Source of the DNA: Mesorhizobium sp. C432A | Lineage (GTDB): Bacteria > Pseudomonadota > Alphaproteobacteria > Rhizobiales > Rhizobiaceae | DNA: 64,000 nt | Direction of reading: 5' to 3' | NCBI RefSeq assembly: GCF_030323145.1 | Contig: NZ_CP100470.1 | Location: 2,521,001 to 2,585,000 of the forward strand | Shown: one piece after another, positions 1 to 8,692 of the stretch | Layout: every line of letters begins with the position of its first letter | How positions within the stretch are numbered: the first letter of the stretch is position 1 | Made by a program: the position numbers and the translations under genes | The notes under the pieces: model-generated | Told to the model about the DNA's origin: nothing | Database searches by the model: none | The model's input: the letters and a program-made list of their open reading frames with translations, nothing else

Positions 1-4
1 TTTC

Positions 5-442
5 ATGAACCGCCAACCGCACGCAAAATCCCGCGAACTCATCGTCGCCAAGGCCATCGAGCAGGTGGTCGACGAGTTGCGGCTGATCGACGTCGCCGAC
101 TACATCGCCTTCATCCGGCTCGAGCATTTCGCTTGCCTGTCGGATCTGGTGGATTCGGCTGTGGAGCTTTTTTTCCTCCCAGGCACGCTCAGGCTCGGCC
201 ATGGCGGAGAGGCACATGTCGACTGGAGCGGCAGCCCGCGCATCGTGCTCGATCTCGAGCTTCGGCCGCCGGGCGTCACCGTCTATTTCCAGCTGACGCT
301 GAGCGAGGAGAGGTCTTCGGTCGCGGTCAACTATGTGTCGTTCGAAAAGCCCGGGGAAGACCCCGAGCACAACACCGCTTTGCTGGAGACGGTGATCGAA
401 GAGGCGCGAATCCGCAGGACCGAGCCGCTCGCCTATCGCTGA
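5..442 (+). CDS. Conserved hypothetical protein
   Basis: I do not recognise the family of this 145-residue protein. It has no signal peptide or membrane segment. The N-terminal part (about residues 5-60) is rich in charged residues and looks helical. The C-terminal part (about 65-115) alternates hydrophobic and charged residues as in a beta-sheet, and the tail is acidic. The ATG lies only four bases from the window edge, so an upstream start cannot be excluded. It converges on the LuxR gene with a gap of about 30 bp. Codon usage fits the neighbouring genes, so I take it as real, with no assigned function. Confidence 0.6.
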   Translation: MNRQPHAKSRELIVAKAIEQVVDELRLIDVADYIAFIRLEHFACLSDLVDSAVELFFLPGTLRLGHGGEAHVDWSGSPRIVLDLELRPPGVTVYFQLTLSEERSSVAVNYVSFEKPGEDPEHNTALLETVIEEARIRRTEPLAYR

Positions 443-473
443 TCTTTTGTCTTACTCCAACTGCCAGACGCGA

Positions 474-1244
474 TCACTCGATCAGCCCCAGCCGCAGCGC
501 CTTGGCCACCGCCTGGTTGCGGTTGACCGCGTTGAGCTTCTGCGTCGACTGGGTGAGATACTGGTTGGCGGTGTGGACCGACAGCTTCAGCAGCCTGGCG
601 ATCTCTTCGCTGGTGTTGCCGTTGGCGGTCAGCTTCAGGCACTCCAGTTCACGCTTGGAGATCGACCGCATCCGGCCGGCATCGTTCGGACGAATTCGGG
701 CGACGGCGGCGAACAGCGAAAAACAGCGGGCGTGGATTTCGTAGAGCGTGTCCTCCGGCAAAGCGATCGTCGAGCCGAGGAACACCACCAGCCCGCAATG
801 GCCGCGATCGGCATGGACGGGAAAGCCAATGCCGTTGGTGCCCGGCGCCAGCGGCGCCGTCCGCTCCGCCCAGGCGAGGTTCTTGAAGACGGCGTCCGAG
901 CCGGCGATGCCGTCATCGGCCCACCAGCGCGGCGCTGTCGAGGCGCCGCTGTGGCGAACCATCTCCTCGCCATTGGCGCCGGCGATGAACTTGGTTGTCA
1001 CCGCAGTGGCTGGATAGTCGGAATCGAAGCTCGGCACCAGGCGCGCCCGTTCCGGCGAGGGGCTGACGAAATAGAGGCCAAACGCCGACGCGTTGATGTC
1101 GACGGCGATCCAGCGGCAGCGGCGCACCGCGTCCGGGATGGTAACGGCATGGTGCGTCTCGGAACCGATGGAGAAGGCGCCGAACGGATTGCGCTGCTCG
1201 TTGAAAAGGGCTTCGGCCGCCGCCTTGATGTCAGCGTGTTTCAA
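474..1244 (-). CDS. LuxR-type transcriptional regulator (second of an overlapping pair)
   Basis: A 256-residue regulator. The C-terminal part (about 192-256) is a LuxR/GerE helix-turn-helix, with the typical pattern SKRELECLKLTANGNTSEEIA followed by a recognition helix and KLNAVNRNQAVAKALRLGL. The N-terminal 180 residues have the size and W/Y/D-rich look of an autoinducer-binding-type domain, but a ligand cannot be inferred. Its start overlaps the stop of the upstream LuxR gene by 4 bp (ATGA), so the two are translationally coupled. Paired overlapping LuxR genes without a luxI recall VisN/VisR, the heterodimeric motility regulators of rhizobia, and also VjbR-like regulators. No flagellar gene is near, so the name is left open. 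Confidence 0.88.
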   Translation of the reverse strand: MKHADIKAAAEALFNEQRNPFGAFSIGSETHHAVTIPDAVRRCRWIAVDINASAFGLYFVSPSPERARLVPSFDSDYPATAVTTKFIAGANGEEMVRHSGASTAPRWWADDGIAGSDAVFKNLAWAERTAPLAPGTNGIGFPVHADRGHCGLVVFLGSTIALPEDTLYEIHARCFSLFAAVARIRPNDAGRMRSISKRELECLKLTANGNTSEEIARLLKLSVHTANQYLTQSTQKLNAVNRNQAVAKALRLGLIE

Positions 1245-1951
1245 ATGATGCCGCTCCTGATCGCCGTGGCGATGGCCATCGCGCGGTTCGAGGCCGCGAA
1301 TTTCTGGATGGCGTGGGTGATGTAGCTGTTGACGGTGTTGGACGAGACCCCGAGGATCACCGCGACCTCATCGGTGGTTTTGCCTTCAGACACCCAGAAC
1401 AGGCATTCGCGCTCGCGGTCGGACAGCGGGTCCTGCATGGCGGCGGCGGCGATCAATTGCGGGATGGCGGACAGCGCGTAGCAGCACTTCAACTGAGCCT
1501 TCATCAGCGCCGGCTGGTCGATACTGCCGGCCTCGGCCGCGGAGAAAAGCGCAAACAGCCGCTGGCGGCCGACATTGAGCCGCAATGAATAGACTTCGGC
1601 ATGGCCAAGCACATCGAGCAGGCGCGCCTCTTCGCCGGTGAGCAGTCCGCCGGCGTCGGGCGCCGCGGCGGCGACCAGCGGCCTCGGGCGGATGCCAGGT
1701 GCAACGGTCAGCGGTCCCTGGGCAAGGCCGGCGATCAGCCGCTTGCCGATCAGTTCAATGGCGTCGAAGATCCAGTTGGATGAGACGATGCGGGCGTCGT
1801 TGCGATCCTGGTCGTGGACGATGGCGACGAGCATGTAGCTGTCGGCGCCGATCTCGGCGGCAAGCTGCATGAAAAAGGAGGTGAGATCGCCGCGCGATTC
1901 AAGGCGCGAGCCTAACGTATCGGATTGGAGAAGCGCGGCGGAACTGCTCAT
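1241..1951 (-). CDS. LuxR-type transcriptional regulator (first of an overlapping pair)
   Basis: A 236-residue protein with a C-terminal LuxR helix-turn-helix (about 174-236: LSDRERECLFWVSEGKTTDEV, then SSNTVNSYITHAIQKF). The N-terminal sensory-like region is about 165 residues. It is the promoter-proximal gene of a two-gene unit, and its stop overlaps the start of the next LuxR gene. The two N-terminal domains clearly differ, so the pair is not a recent tandem duplicate and may act as a heterodimer, as VisN/VisR do (inference). No AHL synthase is visible in the window. The start codon has only a weak ribosome-binding site. Confidence 0.88.
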   Translation of the reverse strand: MSSSAALLQSDTLGSRLESRGDLTSFFMQLAAEIGADSYMLVAIVHDQDRNDARIVSSNWIFDAIELIGKRLIAGLAQGPLTVAPGIRPRPLVAAAAPDAGGLLTGEEARLLDVLGHAEVYSLRLNVGRQRLFALFSAAEAGSIDQPALMKAQLKCCYALSAIPQLIAAAAMQDPLSDRERECLFWVSEGKTTDEVAVILGVSSNTVNSYITHAIQKFAASNRAMAIATAIRSGII

Positions 1952-2456
1952 TGGATGCTTTGGTTGTATGTCATGGCCGGAGTCTTTTCTTGAGCCCGGA
2001 CGCTGGGGCTAGCAGCGGCCGAACTTGAAGACGCATCACGTTTACGAAGCACTCACACGGCGCGGCGGTCGCGCTGATCGCCGAATCCATTCAGGGAACG
2101 CGAAGCCGTCCGCGTCTGGTGCCGGTCATTTGCCGGAACTTGAGACTTTGGGTGGTCGCCGCGCCCCCAAGGACCGGCTGATTCGGGTCTAATCTACCCG
2201 CAGATGAATCCGACATCAAACGCGATTTGACAAAATCAATATTATTGGACTCAAGCGACTCAGGGGCGGCTTCCGCGGCCTTTTCCGCCGCAAAAGGCCT
2301 GAAACGCCGACACGAAAAAGCCAGAGGGTGTTGCGATACTGCGTATCGAGGGCCGATCGATTCCGATAGGGTCTCGGCAGCCGGCAGGGGTGGGCATCCC
2401 TTCGGTCATACGGCGGATTTGGCGGCGCTTGCTCGCGGCCATCAGCATCGGGGGTC
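1952..2456. other. 505-bp divergent intergenic region
   Basis: This lies between the LuxR pair (leftward) and the M16 peptidase (rightward), so promoters for both should sit here. I see no convincing protein-coding ORF. The only clear structure is a perfect 8-bp-stem hairpin at 2277-2299 (GGCCTTTT, 7-nt loop, AAAAGGCC) in the leader of the peptidase gene. A TTGACA hexamer at 2227-2232 has no good -10 partner at normal spacing. Confidence 0.5.
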
Positions 2457-5363
2457 ATGATGAAGCAGGTTTTCCTGGCGTTCACGGTGGTGCTTGCGGT
2501 TCTTGCCGGTATGGAAGCGCCCGCCAAGGCTGAGCCGACCGTTACCTATGCGCTCGACAACGGGCTGCAGGTGGTGCTGGTGCCCGACCATCGCGTGCCG
2601 AAGGTGGTGATGAACCTGCGCTACCGCGTCGGGTCGATGAATGAACCCGCGGGACGCTCGGGCTTTGCGCATCTGTTCGAACATCTGATGTTTTCCGGCA
2701 CGCCGGCCTGGCCGAACGTGTTCGGCGCGCACGCCGCGCTCGGCAACGAGATCAATGCCTGGACCACCGAAGACGGCACCGTTTATTACGTCGACGGGCT
2801 GTCGTCGTCACTGCCGATGATCCTGTCGCTGGAGGCCGACCGCATGGCCAATCTCGGCCGTTCGGTGACTCAGGCCAAGCTCGATCTGCAGCGCTCGGTG
2901 GTCAAGAACGAGATGCGCCAGAACGTGCTCGACAAGGCCGGCGCATCCGGCTGGGAAGCTTTCTGGTCCGGGCTGTTCCCGAAGCCGCATCCCTATAGCC
3001 GCATGGTCATCGGCTCGGTCGCCGATCTTGATGCGGCGACGCTCGACGATGTCAGGGGTTTCTTCAACAGCTACTATCTGCCCAACAATGCGGTGCTGGT
3101 GCTGGTCGGCGACTTGGAGATCGACGACACCAAGGCGCTGATTGCCGACACGTTCGGCCGCGTGGCGCGCGGCGCCGATGTGGCGCGGCCCGCCGTGCCG
3201 GCACCGACGCAGGCCCGGCTCAAGCTGGTGCTCGAGGATCGTGTACCAAGCCCCATCGTCGTGGTCGGCTTCAGTGGCCCGGTGGCGCAGTCGCCCGACA
3301 ATGGTGCGCTCAGCATTGCCGCCGAACTGCTCGGCAACGGCGAATATGGATTTTTGCGCAACCGGCTGGTTTCGCAGTTGGGCATTGCCACCTATGCCAG
3401 CGCGAGCTGGACCGGCGGTCTGCTCGGTGGCCGCTTTACCTTCGAGGCGGGTGCCGCCGAAGGTGTGGCGCCGGAAGCGCTGGAAAGCGCGATGAAAACG
3501 GCGTTCGCGGATTTCCTGAAGACCCCGCTCGATCCGGTCGATGTCGAGCGTGCGCGCACGGGCATCTTGCAGGCAGCGCGGCTCGGCAGCGAAGCACTGA
3601 AGGATCGCGCCGGCGTCGTCTCCTACAATGCCGACGTGCTCGGCGATGCGCAGAGCGCGCTGGTCGACGACCCGCGGGTGAAGGACGCCAGCGTGGCGGA
3701 TGTCGAGGCCACGATGAAGCGGCTGTTGAAACCGGAAGACGCCAGCGTGCTGGTGCTGAAGCCCGGACCGCGCGGCGGCTATCCCGATGCACTGATCGGC
3801 TCGTCCGGCACACCGCAGCCGTTCACCGCGCCGGAGCGAGCGGCGATCGACATTCCGAAGCATGCGGCCGGGCAAGCGCCTTCGGCAACACTGCCCGCCA
3901 TGGAAACGGCGACGCTCTCGAATGGCATCAAACTCGTCCACTACACAATGCCGGAAGCGCCGATGGTCTATGTCGCGGCCAGTGCCGCCGGCGGCTGGAA
4001 CAGCGTGCCGGAAGGCAAGGAGGGATTGCTGGAGCTTGCAGCAAGCATGGCGACACGCGGGGCCGCCGATCGCGGCTCGGCTGATTTCGCCAAGGCGGCC
4101 AGCGACATCGGCGCCGGCGTCGGCCACCAGGCCGGAACGCTGACCACGATGATGACGCTCGGCGTGCCGCCGGAAAAGCTCGACCAGGGTATTGGCCTGC
4201 TCGCCGACGCGGTGCTGAAGCCTCGTTTCGACAAGACCGAATGGACGGTGCTGATGGCGCAGACAGTCGACTGGCTAAACGGCCGCGAGGCGGATCTGCC
4301 CGGCGTTGCCGGCCGCATGGCAAAGGCGACGCTGATCCCGCAGGTGCCGGGCAAGGCAGCGGTGGACTGGTCGGCAAAGGCGCTGGCCTCGATCTCGCTC
4401 GACGAGGCGAGGGACGCATTCAAGGCGGAGTTCACGCCGAAGGCGGTGACCTTCTACAGCGTCGGCCCGATGCCGGTCGCGACCGTCGCCGCCAGCCTTG
4501 AAAAAGCATTTGGCGCGTGGACAAGCGACACCGCCGGCTATGCCGTCGAGCCGTCGCCGGCGGCGCATTTCAACGGGGGACAGAAAGTGCTGCTGGTGCC
4601 CGAACCCGGCGCCAGCCAGTCGGCGCTGTTCGTGGCGCGGCCGGCGCCCGGCACCGACGAGAGCGAGCGCGCTGAATCGACCGCGGTCTCCAACCTGCTT
4701 GGCGCCGATTTCTCCAGCCGGCTGAATTCGGTGATCCGCGAGGAGAAGGGCTACTCCTATGGCGTGTCGAGCTATCTGATGAGCCCGATGAAGGCCGGCT
4801 CGGGATTGGTCGTGGCAACCACCGTCGAGCGCGCCAACACCGGGCCGGCGATTACCGAAATCCTGAAAGGATTTGCCGGCCTGACCACCTTGCCGGTGGC
4901 GCAGGACGAGGTCGACCGCACGGTGACTGTCTATCGCCGGGCGCTGGCTGGATCGGCCGAGACGTCGGCTGGTCTGTTCTCCTCGCTGATTGGCGCGGTC
5001 GGCAGCGGATCGACGCTGGAGGACCAGCAAACCCGCATGGCGGCGCGCACAAAGCTGACGCTCGATGCGGTTCAGAAACAGGCGCTGGCCCTGGCGTCGC
5101 TCGATCCGTCGCTGATCGTGGTGGCGGGCGACCCCGATGTGGTGATGCCGCAGCTTGCCGCTATCGGTTTCAAGGACGTCGAGATCGTCAAGCGTGACGA
5201 GGTCGGCGATGAGACGGCGATGCGGGCGCTCGATCTTCTCGGGGGCAATCGCCAGGCGCCGCTCTCCGCATCGCCATGGCGGGTCGGCGATGGCGGCACG
5301 ACACGGGCGGTGCATTCCTGTACAGGCGATAGGGACTGCGGCGCGCAGATCCACGCCGACTGA
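2457..5363 (+). CDS. M16-family zinc metallopeptidase, two-module, periplasmic
   Basis: A 968-residue insulinase/pitrilysin-family protease. An N-terminal Sec signal peptide (about 1-25, ending near AKAEP) sends it to the periplasm. The inverted zinc motif HLFEH gives His72, Glu75 and His76. The third ligand is Glu152 in SVVKNEMRQN, at the usual 76-residue spacing. A second M16-like module from about residue 470 lacks the HxxEH motif, as is normal for the inactive half of one-chain PqqL/YhjJ-type enzymes. It ends with an unusual short Cys-containing tail. GGGGG precedes the ATG. A GC hairpin follows the stop. It likely degrades peptides; the specific substrate is unknown. Confidence 0.93.
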   Translation: MMKQVFLAFTVVLAVLAGMEAPAKAEPTVTYALDNGLQVVLVPDHRVPKVVMNLRYRVGSMNEPAGRSGFAHLFEHLMFSGTPAWPNVFGAHAALGNEINAWTTEDGTVYYVDGLSSSLPMILSLEADRMANLGRSVTQAKLDLQRSVVKNEMRQNVLDKAGASGWEAFWSGLFPKPHPYSRMVIGSVADLDAATLDDVRGFFNSYYLPNNAVLVLVGDLEIDDTKALIADTFGRVARGADVARPAVPAPTQARLKLVLEDRVPSPIVVVGFSGPVAQSPDNGALSIAAELLGNGEYGFLRNRLVSQLGIATYASASWTGGLLGGRFTFEAGAAEGVAPEALESAMKTAFADFLKTPLDPVDVERARTGILQAARLGSEALKDRAGVVSYNADVLGDAQSALVDDPRVKDASVADVEATMKRLLKPEDASVLVLKPGPRGGYPDALIGSSGTPQPFTAPERAAIDIPKHAAGQAPSATLPAMETATLSNGIKLVHYTMPEAPMVYVAASAAGGWNSVPEGKEGLLELAASMATRGAADRGSADFAKAASDIGAGVGHQAGTLTTMMTLGVPPEKLDQGIGLLADAVLKPRFDKTEWTVLMAQTVDWLNGREADLPGVAGRMAKATLIPQVPGKAAVDWSAKALASISLDEARDAFKAEFTPKAVTFYSVGPMPVATVAASLEKAFGAWTSDTAGYAVEPSPAAHFNGGQKVLLVPEPGASQSALFVARPAPGTDESERAESTAVSNLLGADFSSRLNSVIREEKGYSYGVSSYLMSPMKAGSGLVVATTVERANTGPAITEILKGFAGLTTLPVAQDEVDRTVTVYRRALAGSAETSAGLFSSLIGAVGSGSTLEDQQTRMAARTKLTLDAVQKQALALASLDPSLIVVAGDPDVVMPQLAAIGFKDVEIVKRDEVGDETAMRALDLLGGNRQAPLSASPWRVGDGGTTRAVHSCTGDRDCGAQIHAD

Positions 5364-5373
5364 TCGATACGAG

Positions 5374-5396
5374 GCGGCCGCCGGCCGCGTTTAAAT
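5374..5396 (+). terminator. Possible intrinsic terminator after the M16 gene
   Basis: GCGGCC (5374-5379), a 3-nt loop and GGCCGC (5383-5388) form a 6-bp GC stem, followed by GTTTAAAT. It sits just after the M16 stop codon. The U-tract is short, so termination may be only partial. Confidence 0.4.
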
Positions 5397-5424
5397 CTTG
5401 GGCAACTTTGTTTCGGGGGAAACG

Positions 5425-6618
5425 ATGAGCGATTCATTTCGGGAAGTCACATCCGTCTCGTGGTTCGGGCGGATCAAGCGCGCGGTCGGCGGGGTCATCT
5501 TCGGCCTTATCCTGATCGTGCTGATGGTGATCGGGCTGTTCTGGAACGAAGGCCGCGCCGTGCAGACGGCGCGCTCGCTGGCCGAAGGTTCTGGAGCGGT
5601 GGTTTCGGTCGGCGCCGACAGCGTCGATACCGCCAATGACGGCAAGCTGGTTCATGTCAGCGGACTGGTGACGGCGGACAGCGGCCTGGCGGATCCGGAT
5701 TTCGGCATCGCCACGCAAGGGCTGCGGCTGTCGCGCAGTGTCGAGATGTATCAGTGGAAGGAAGAGTCCAAGTCGGAGACGACCAAGAAGCTCGGCGGTG
5801 GCGAAGAGACGGTGACCACCTACAGCTATTCCAAGGTGTGGAACGACAGCCAGATCGACTCGTCGGACTTCAAGAAGCCGGACGGCCACCAGAATCCGCC
5901 GATGGAAATCCCCGGCGGGACCTTCCAGATTCCTGAGGGCAAGCTTGTCGCCTTCGATCTCGATACGCCAGTGCTGGACCGTATCGAGGGTGACAAGGAC
6001 TATTCGCTCTCAGCCGACCAGTCGGCGGCGATAAAGGCTGCCTATACCGGAACGAAACCGCTCAGCATCGTCGATGGCAAGATTTATCTCGGCAATGACA
6101 ACACGAAGCCCGCTTTGGGCGACTATCGCATCGGCTACGAACTGGCGCCGCTGGGCGTGATCAGCATCATCGCGCGCCAGGCCGGCAGCCGCTTCGAGCC
6201 CTACCAGACGCAAGCCGGCGATGCGCTGCTGATGGTCGATACCGGCAACGTCCCGGCCGAAAAGATGTTCGCCGACGCGGTCAGCGCCAACACGCTGATC
6301 ACCTGGCTGCTGCGCGGCGCCGGCTTGCTGTTGCTGACCATAGGCTTTGCGCTGTTCCTCAGCCCGATCGGGGTGATCCTCGACGTCATACCCTTCCTCG
6401 GCAGCATGGCGCGGATGGGCACCGGCATCATCGCCTTCGTCCTGGCGATCCTGGTCGGCACGGTGACGATTGCGATTGCCTGGTTCTGGTACCGGCCGTT
6501 GCTGGCGGTGGCCATCCTGGCGACAGGCGTGATTGCGGCGGTGATTGTCTACCGCATCGGCCGGTCGCGAAGGCCAGCCGTTCCGGTGGTTGCACCCAAC
6601 CCGGCTGCGGCCGCCTAG
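5425..6618 (+). CDS. TMEM43-family membrane protein
   Basis: A 397-residue protein of the TMEM43 (DUF1625) family. There is one N-terminal membrane segment (about 20-42). A large extramembrane domain follows, with the family pattern of a conserved WNEGRAV after the first helix and a SYSKVW-like motif near residue 130. A cluster of hydrophobic helices occupies about 285-385. The ATG at 5425 is preferred over the TTG at 5398 because CGGGGGA lies just upstream. The bacterial role of the family is not established. It converges on the deacetylase gene, separated by a hairpin and a palindromic repeat. Confidence 0.85.
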   Translation: MSDSFREVTSVSWFGRIKRAVGGVIFGLILIVLMVIGLFWNEGRAVQTARSLAEGSGAVVSVGADSVDTANDGKLVHVSGLVTADSGLADPDFGIATQGLRLSRSVEMYQWKEESKSETTKKLGGGEETVTTYSYSKVWNDSQIDSSDFKKPDGHQNPPMEIPGGTFQIPEGKLVAFDLDTPVLDRIEGDKDYSLSADQSAAIKAAYTGTKPLSIVDGKIYLGNDNTKPALGDYRIGYELAPLGVISIIARQAGSRFEPYQTQAGDALLMVDTGNVPAEKMFADAVSANTLITWLLRGAGLLLLTIGFALFLSPIGVILDVIPFLGSMARMGTGIIAFVLAILVGTVTIAIAWFWYRPLLAVAILATGVIAAVIVYRIGRSRRPAVPVVAPNPAAAA

Positions 6619-6624
6619 ATGGTC

Positions 6625-6650
6625 GGGGCGGCCGGAGCCGCCCCATATCT
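6625..6650 (+). terminator. Hairpin, candidate terminator after TMEM43 gene
   Basis: GGGGCGGC (6625-6632), loop CGGA and GCCGCCCC (6637-6644) form a perfect 8-bp stem, followed by a pyrimidine-rich stretch. It lies 7 bp after the stop codon between convergent genes, so it could stop transcription from the left. Confidence 0.5.
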
Positions 6651-6655
6651 CCTTG

Positions 6656-6704
6656 GCGCAATTCCGGCCGGAAAACCGCCTCACACTTATCCTGGAATCG
6701 CTTT
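6656..6704. repeat. Rhizobial palindromic intergenic repeat, copy 1
   Basis: About 49 bp with the order AATTCCGG, CGGAAAACCG, CACACTT, CCTGGAAT, CGCTTT. A closely similar element occurs at 42398-42444 and a diverged one at 37191-37234. The ends AATTCCGG and CCTGGAAT are imperfect inverted repeats. I recognise it as the kind of short palindromic element scattered between genes in rhizobial genomes (RIME-like). It lies between convergent genes. Confidence 0.6.
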
Positions 6705-6705
6705 C

Positions 6706-7737
6706 CTATTTGTCCTCGAAGCCGGTCAGCACGCCGACGGCGTTGATGCCGATCTCCTCGACGGCATAGCCACCTTCCATCACGAACAGCGTCGGCAGGC
6801 CGAGCTTGGCGATGCGCCGGCCGATCTTCGGATAGTCCGGGCTTTTCAGCTTGAACTGGCTGATCGGGTCCTTCTCGAAGGTGTCGACGCCGAGCGACAC
6901 GATGACGATATCGGGGGCGTAGGCGGCGAGCTTGGCGCAAGCGTCCTCCAGCGAGGCGTTCCAGGCGTCCCAATTGGTGCCGAAGGGCATGGGATAATTG
7001 ACGTTGAAACCTTCGCCGGCGCTGGCGCCGCGTTCATCGGCATGGCCGAGGAAGAACGGATACTCCACCATGGGATCGCCATGCAGGTTGAGAACCTGCA
7101 CGTCGGCGCGTTCATAGAAGATCTCCTGCGTGCCATTGCCGTGGTGATAGTCGAGGTCGAGGATCGAGACGCGTTTTGCGCCCTGATCGAGGAACCACTG
7201 CGCGGCGACCGCGGCATTGTTGATGTAGCAGTAGCCGCCCATGAACCCGGCACCGGCGTGATGGCCGGGCGGGCGGCAGAGCGCAAAGGCCGACCGCTCG
7301 CCACCCTTGACCAAGGCCGCCGCCGTCAGCGCCACGTCATAGGACGATTTGATCGCGGTCCATGTGCCTTCGACGAAGGTGGCGCCGGCGTCGAAGGAAT
7401 AGTAGCCGAGCAAGGCGTCGACGCGCTTGGGTGGCACGTCGCCGCGCAGGCCGCGCGTCGGCCAGGTGAAGGGCATCGCCGTGCCCTCGAAGCCGGCGGC
7501 CTTCCACGCCGGCCAGACGGTCGGCAGGAAGTCGATATAGTCGGCCTTGTGGATGCGCTTGGCGGCTGTGAGATCGTGCTCGACCGGTCCGATGATCGGC
7601 CCCAGCTTCTCGCTCTCGACCCGCGCCTTGATGAACTCGGCCCGCGATGGCTTTTCGAAACCCGGCACGATTGCCGACGTGACCAGTTCCATCTGGCCGG
7701 CATGGCCGGCATGAAGCGGCGAATAGACAGTCTTCAT
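6706..7737 (-). CDS. Acetylpolyamine amidohydrolase / histone deacetylase-family protein
   Basis: A 343-residue arginase-fold zinc hydrolase of the HDAC superfamily. Motifs are RPPGHHAG (His159/His160 charge relay), GGYCYINNAA, LDLDYHHGNGTQ (Asp196 and His198 as zinc ligands), LGVDTF (Asp285, third ligand) and EGGY (Tyr324, transition state). The long N-terminal part with an inserted loop (about 75-115) is typical of bacterial acetylpolyamine amidohydrolases, which remove acetyl groups from acetylputrescine, acetylcadaverine or acetylspermidine. It is cytoplasmic. It lies 24 bp downstream of the TetR gene on the same strand, so the two are probably co-transcribed. The polyamine transporter about 3 kb away supports a polyamine substrate. 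Confidence 0.88.
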   Translation of the reverse strand: MKTVYSPLHAGHAGQMELVTSAIVPGFEKPSRAEFIKARVESEKLGPIIGPVEHDLTAAKRIHKADYIDFLPTVWPAWKAAGFEGTAMPFTWPTRGLRGDVPPKRVDALLGYYSFDAGATFVEGTWTAIKSSYDVALTAAALVKGGERSAFALCRPPGHHAGAGFMGGYCYINNAAVAAQWFLDQGAKRVSILDLDYHHGNGTQEIFYERADVQVLNLHGDPMVEYPFFLGHADERGASAGEGFNVNYPMPFGTNWDAWNASLEDACAKLAAYAPDIVIVSLGVDTFEKDPISQFKLKSPDYPKIGRRIAKLGLPTLFVMEGGYAVEEIGINAVGVLTGFEDK

Positions 7738-7761
7738 GAATTTCCTCTCGAAATAGCGAAA

Positions 7762-8415
7762 TCAGTCAAGGTTGAGATAGGGGGTGACCAGAGCGAGCCA
7801 CATTCTTTCCACATCGTCCTCGATGAGGTCGTATGTCTTGCGATCCCGCTTCAACCCCACAAGCCGGCAGGCGTGCCCGACATCCATCATCAGCACGCCG
7901 AGCCGGCTGGCGATCTTGTCTTCAAGGGCCGGGTTCACATGCTGCAGCCACGCGGCGTAAAGCGCGATGATCTGCTCGTCATATCCGTCTTGGATCGGCC
8001 TGAGGTCGGCATTGCCGGATATCGCCTCGATCACCGGCATCAGGGTGGCGTTTTCGAGATATATTCTGGAGGTATCGATGAAGAGCTTGCGCACCTCCTG
8101 CCGAAACTCGTCGCGGTTGGTGGGTGGGGTGACCTCGATGCGCCTGGCGATCACCTCGGGAAACGACGACAGCCAGCGCCGGGCGAGGTCGAGGAGAATG
8201 GCTTCCTTGTTGGGAAAGTACTGGTAGACCGAACCGACCGACAGGCCCGCGCGCCGGGCAATGGCGAGCGTCGTCGGCGTCTTGGTTCCTTGCTCCCGCG
8301 TCAGGGTCAGCGCAGCGTCGAGTATCCTGTCGACCACCTTGCTCGACCGTTCCTGCCGCGGCTGCTTGCGCGGTTCGAGCGCCATCCTGGTTTCGCGGCT
8401 GAGACTGCGCTTCAC
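7762..8415 (-). CDS. TetR/AcrR-family transcriptional regulator
   Basis: About 217 residues with an N-terminal TetR helix-turn-helix: RILDAALTLTREQGTKTPTTLAIARRAGLSVGSVYQYFPNKEAILLDLA is the full family signature. The C-terminal ligand-binding half is helical and variable. The frame stays open upstream to about 8517, but that would run into the palindrome at 8520-8535. I prefer the GTG at 8415, which has AAGG 9 bp upstream; ATG 8383 is another option. It is divergent from the amidohydrolase and followed by the deacetylase. It probably represses both units through the palindrome; the effector may be a polyamine or related amine (inference). Confidence 0.85.
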   Translation of the reverse strand: MKRSLSRETRMALEPRKQPRQERSSKVVDRILDAALTLTREQGTKTPTTLAIARRAGLSVGSVYQYFPNKEAILLDLARRWLSSFPEVIARRIEVTPPTNRDEFRQEVRKLFIDTSRIYLENATLMPVIEAISGNADLRPIQDGYDEQIIALYAAWLQHVNPALEDKIASRLGVLMMDVGHACRLVGLKRDRKTYDLIEDDVERMWLALVTPYLNLD

Positions 8416-8510
8416 GGATTGATGCCTTCGTTCCCTGCCGGTTTCAACACAGGTCCCGGTCTCAACATTGGCGTGGTGTGTTGTCCACAATACATTCGAA
8501 ATTCGGCACG

Positions 8511-8540
8511 TTGACAAACGCGACTAATTAGTCGCATTCT
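8511..8540 (+). promoter_or_regulatory. TetR-type operator within a promoter
   Basis: GCGACTAATTAGTCGC at 8520-8535 is a perfect 16-bp palindrome. It immediately follows a TTGACA hexamer (8511-8516), so it fills the spacer of a rightward promoter whose -10 would be near CATTCT (8535-8540). It lies in the gap between the divergent TetR and amidohydrolase genes, the usual place for a TetR operator. Palindrome and hexamer are directly visible; binding by this TetR protein is inferred. Confidence 0.6.
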
Positions 8541-8692
8541 TTTATCCACGCTGTTTCGAGAGATCACAAGGGGAATTTCGAAACAGCGCACTGGCATCAG
8601 TTTTCGTCCGATAAAGCCGCTCCGGCGGAGTGGCAGCTTGTCGGACTAGAGGGTTGTCGGTCTCAGCCAGTCGTCAAAAGCGCGGAGTCGCG

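Noticed and set aside
2227..2255. TTGACA at 2227 as a sigma-70 promoter for the M16 gene
   Set aside because: The only TATTAT-like hexamer is 7 bp away and nothing fits at 16-18 bp spacing.
2808..4127. 439-codon minus-strand frame inside the M16 gene
   Set aside because: Antisense shadow of a gene with a clear zinc motif and signal peptide; no motif of its own and no ribosome-binding site.
6619..8514. 631-codon open frame on the plus strand across the deacetylase and TetR genes
   Set aside because: It is the antisense of two genes with intact family motifs; its translation is Arg/His/Gly-rich with no recognisable domain, a normal by-product of high GC.
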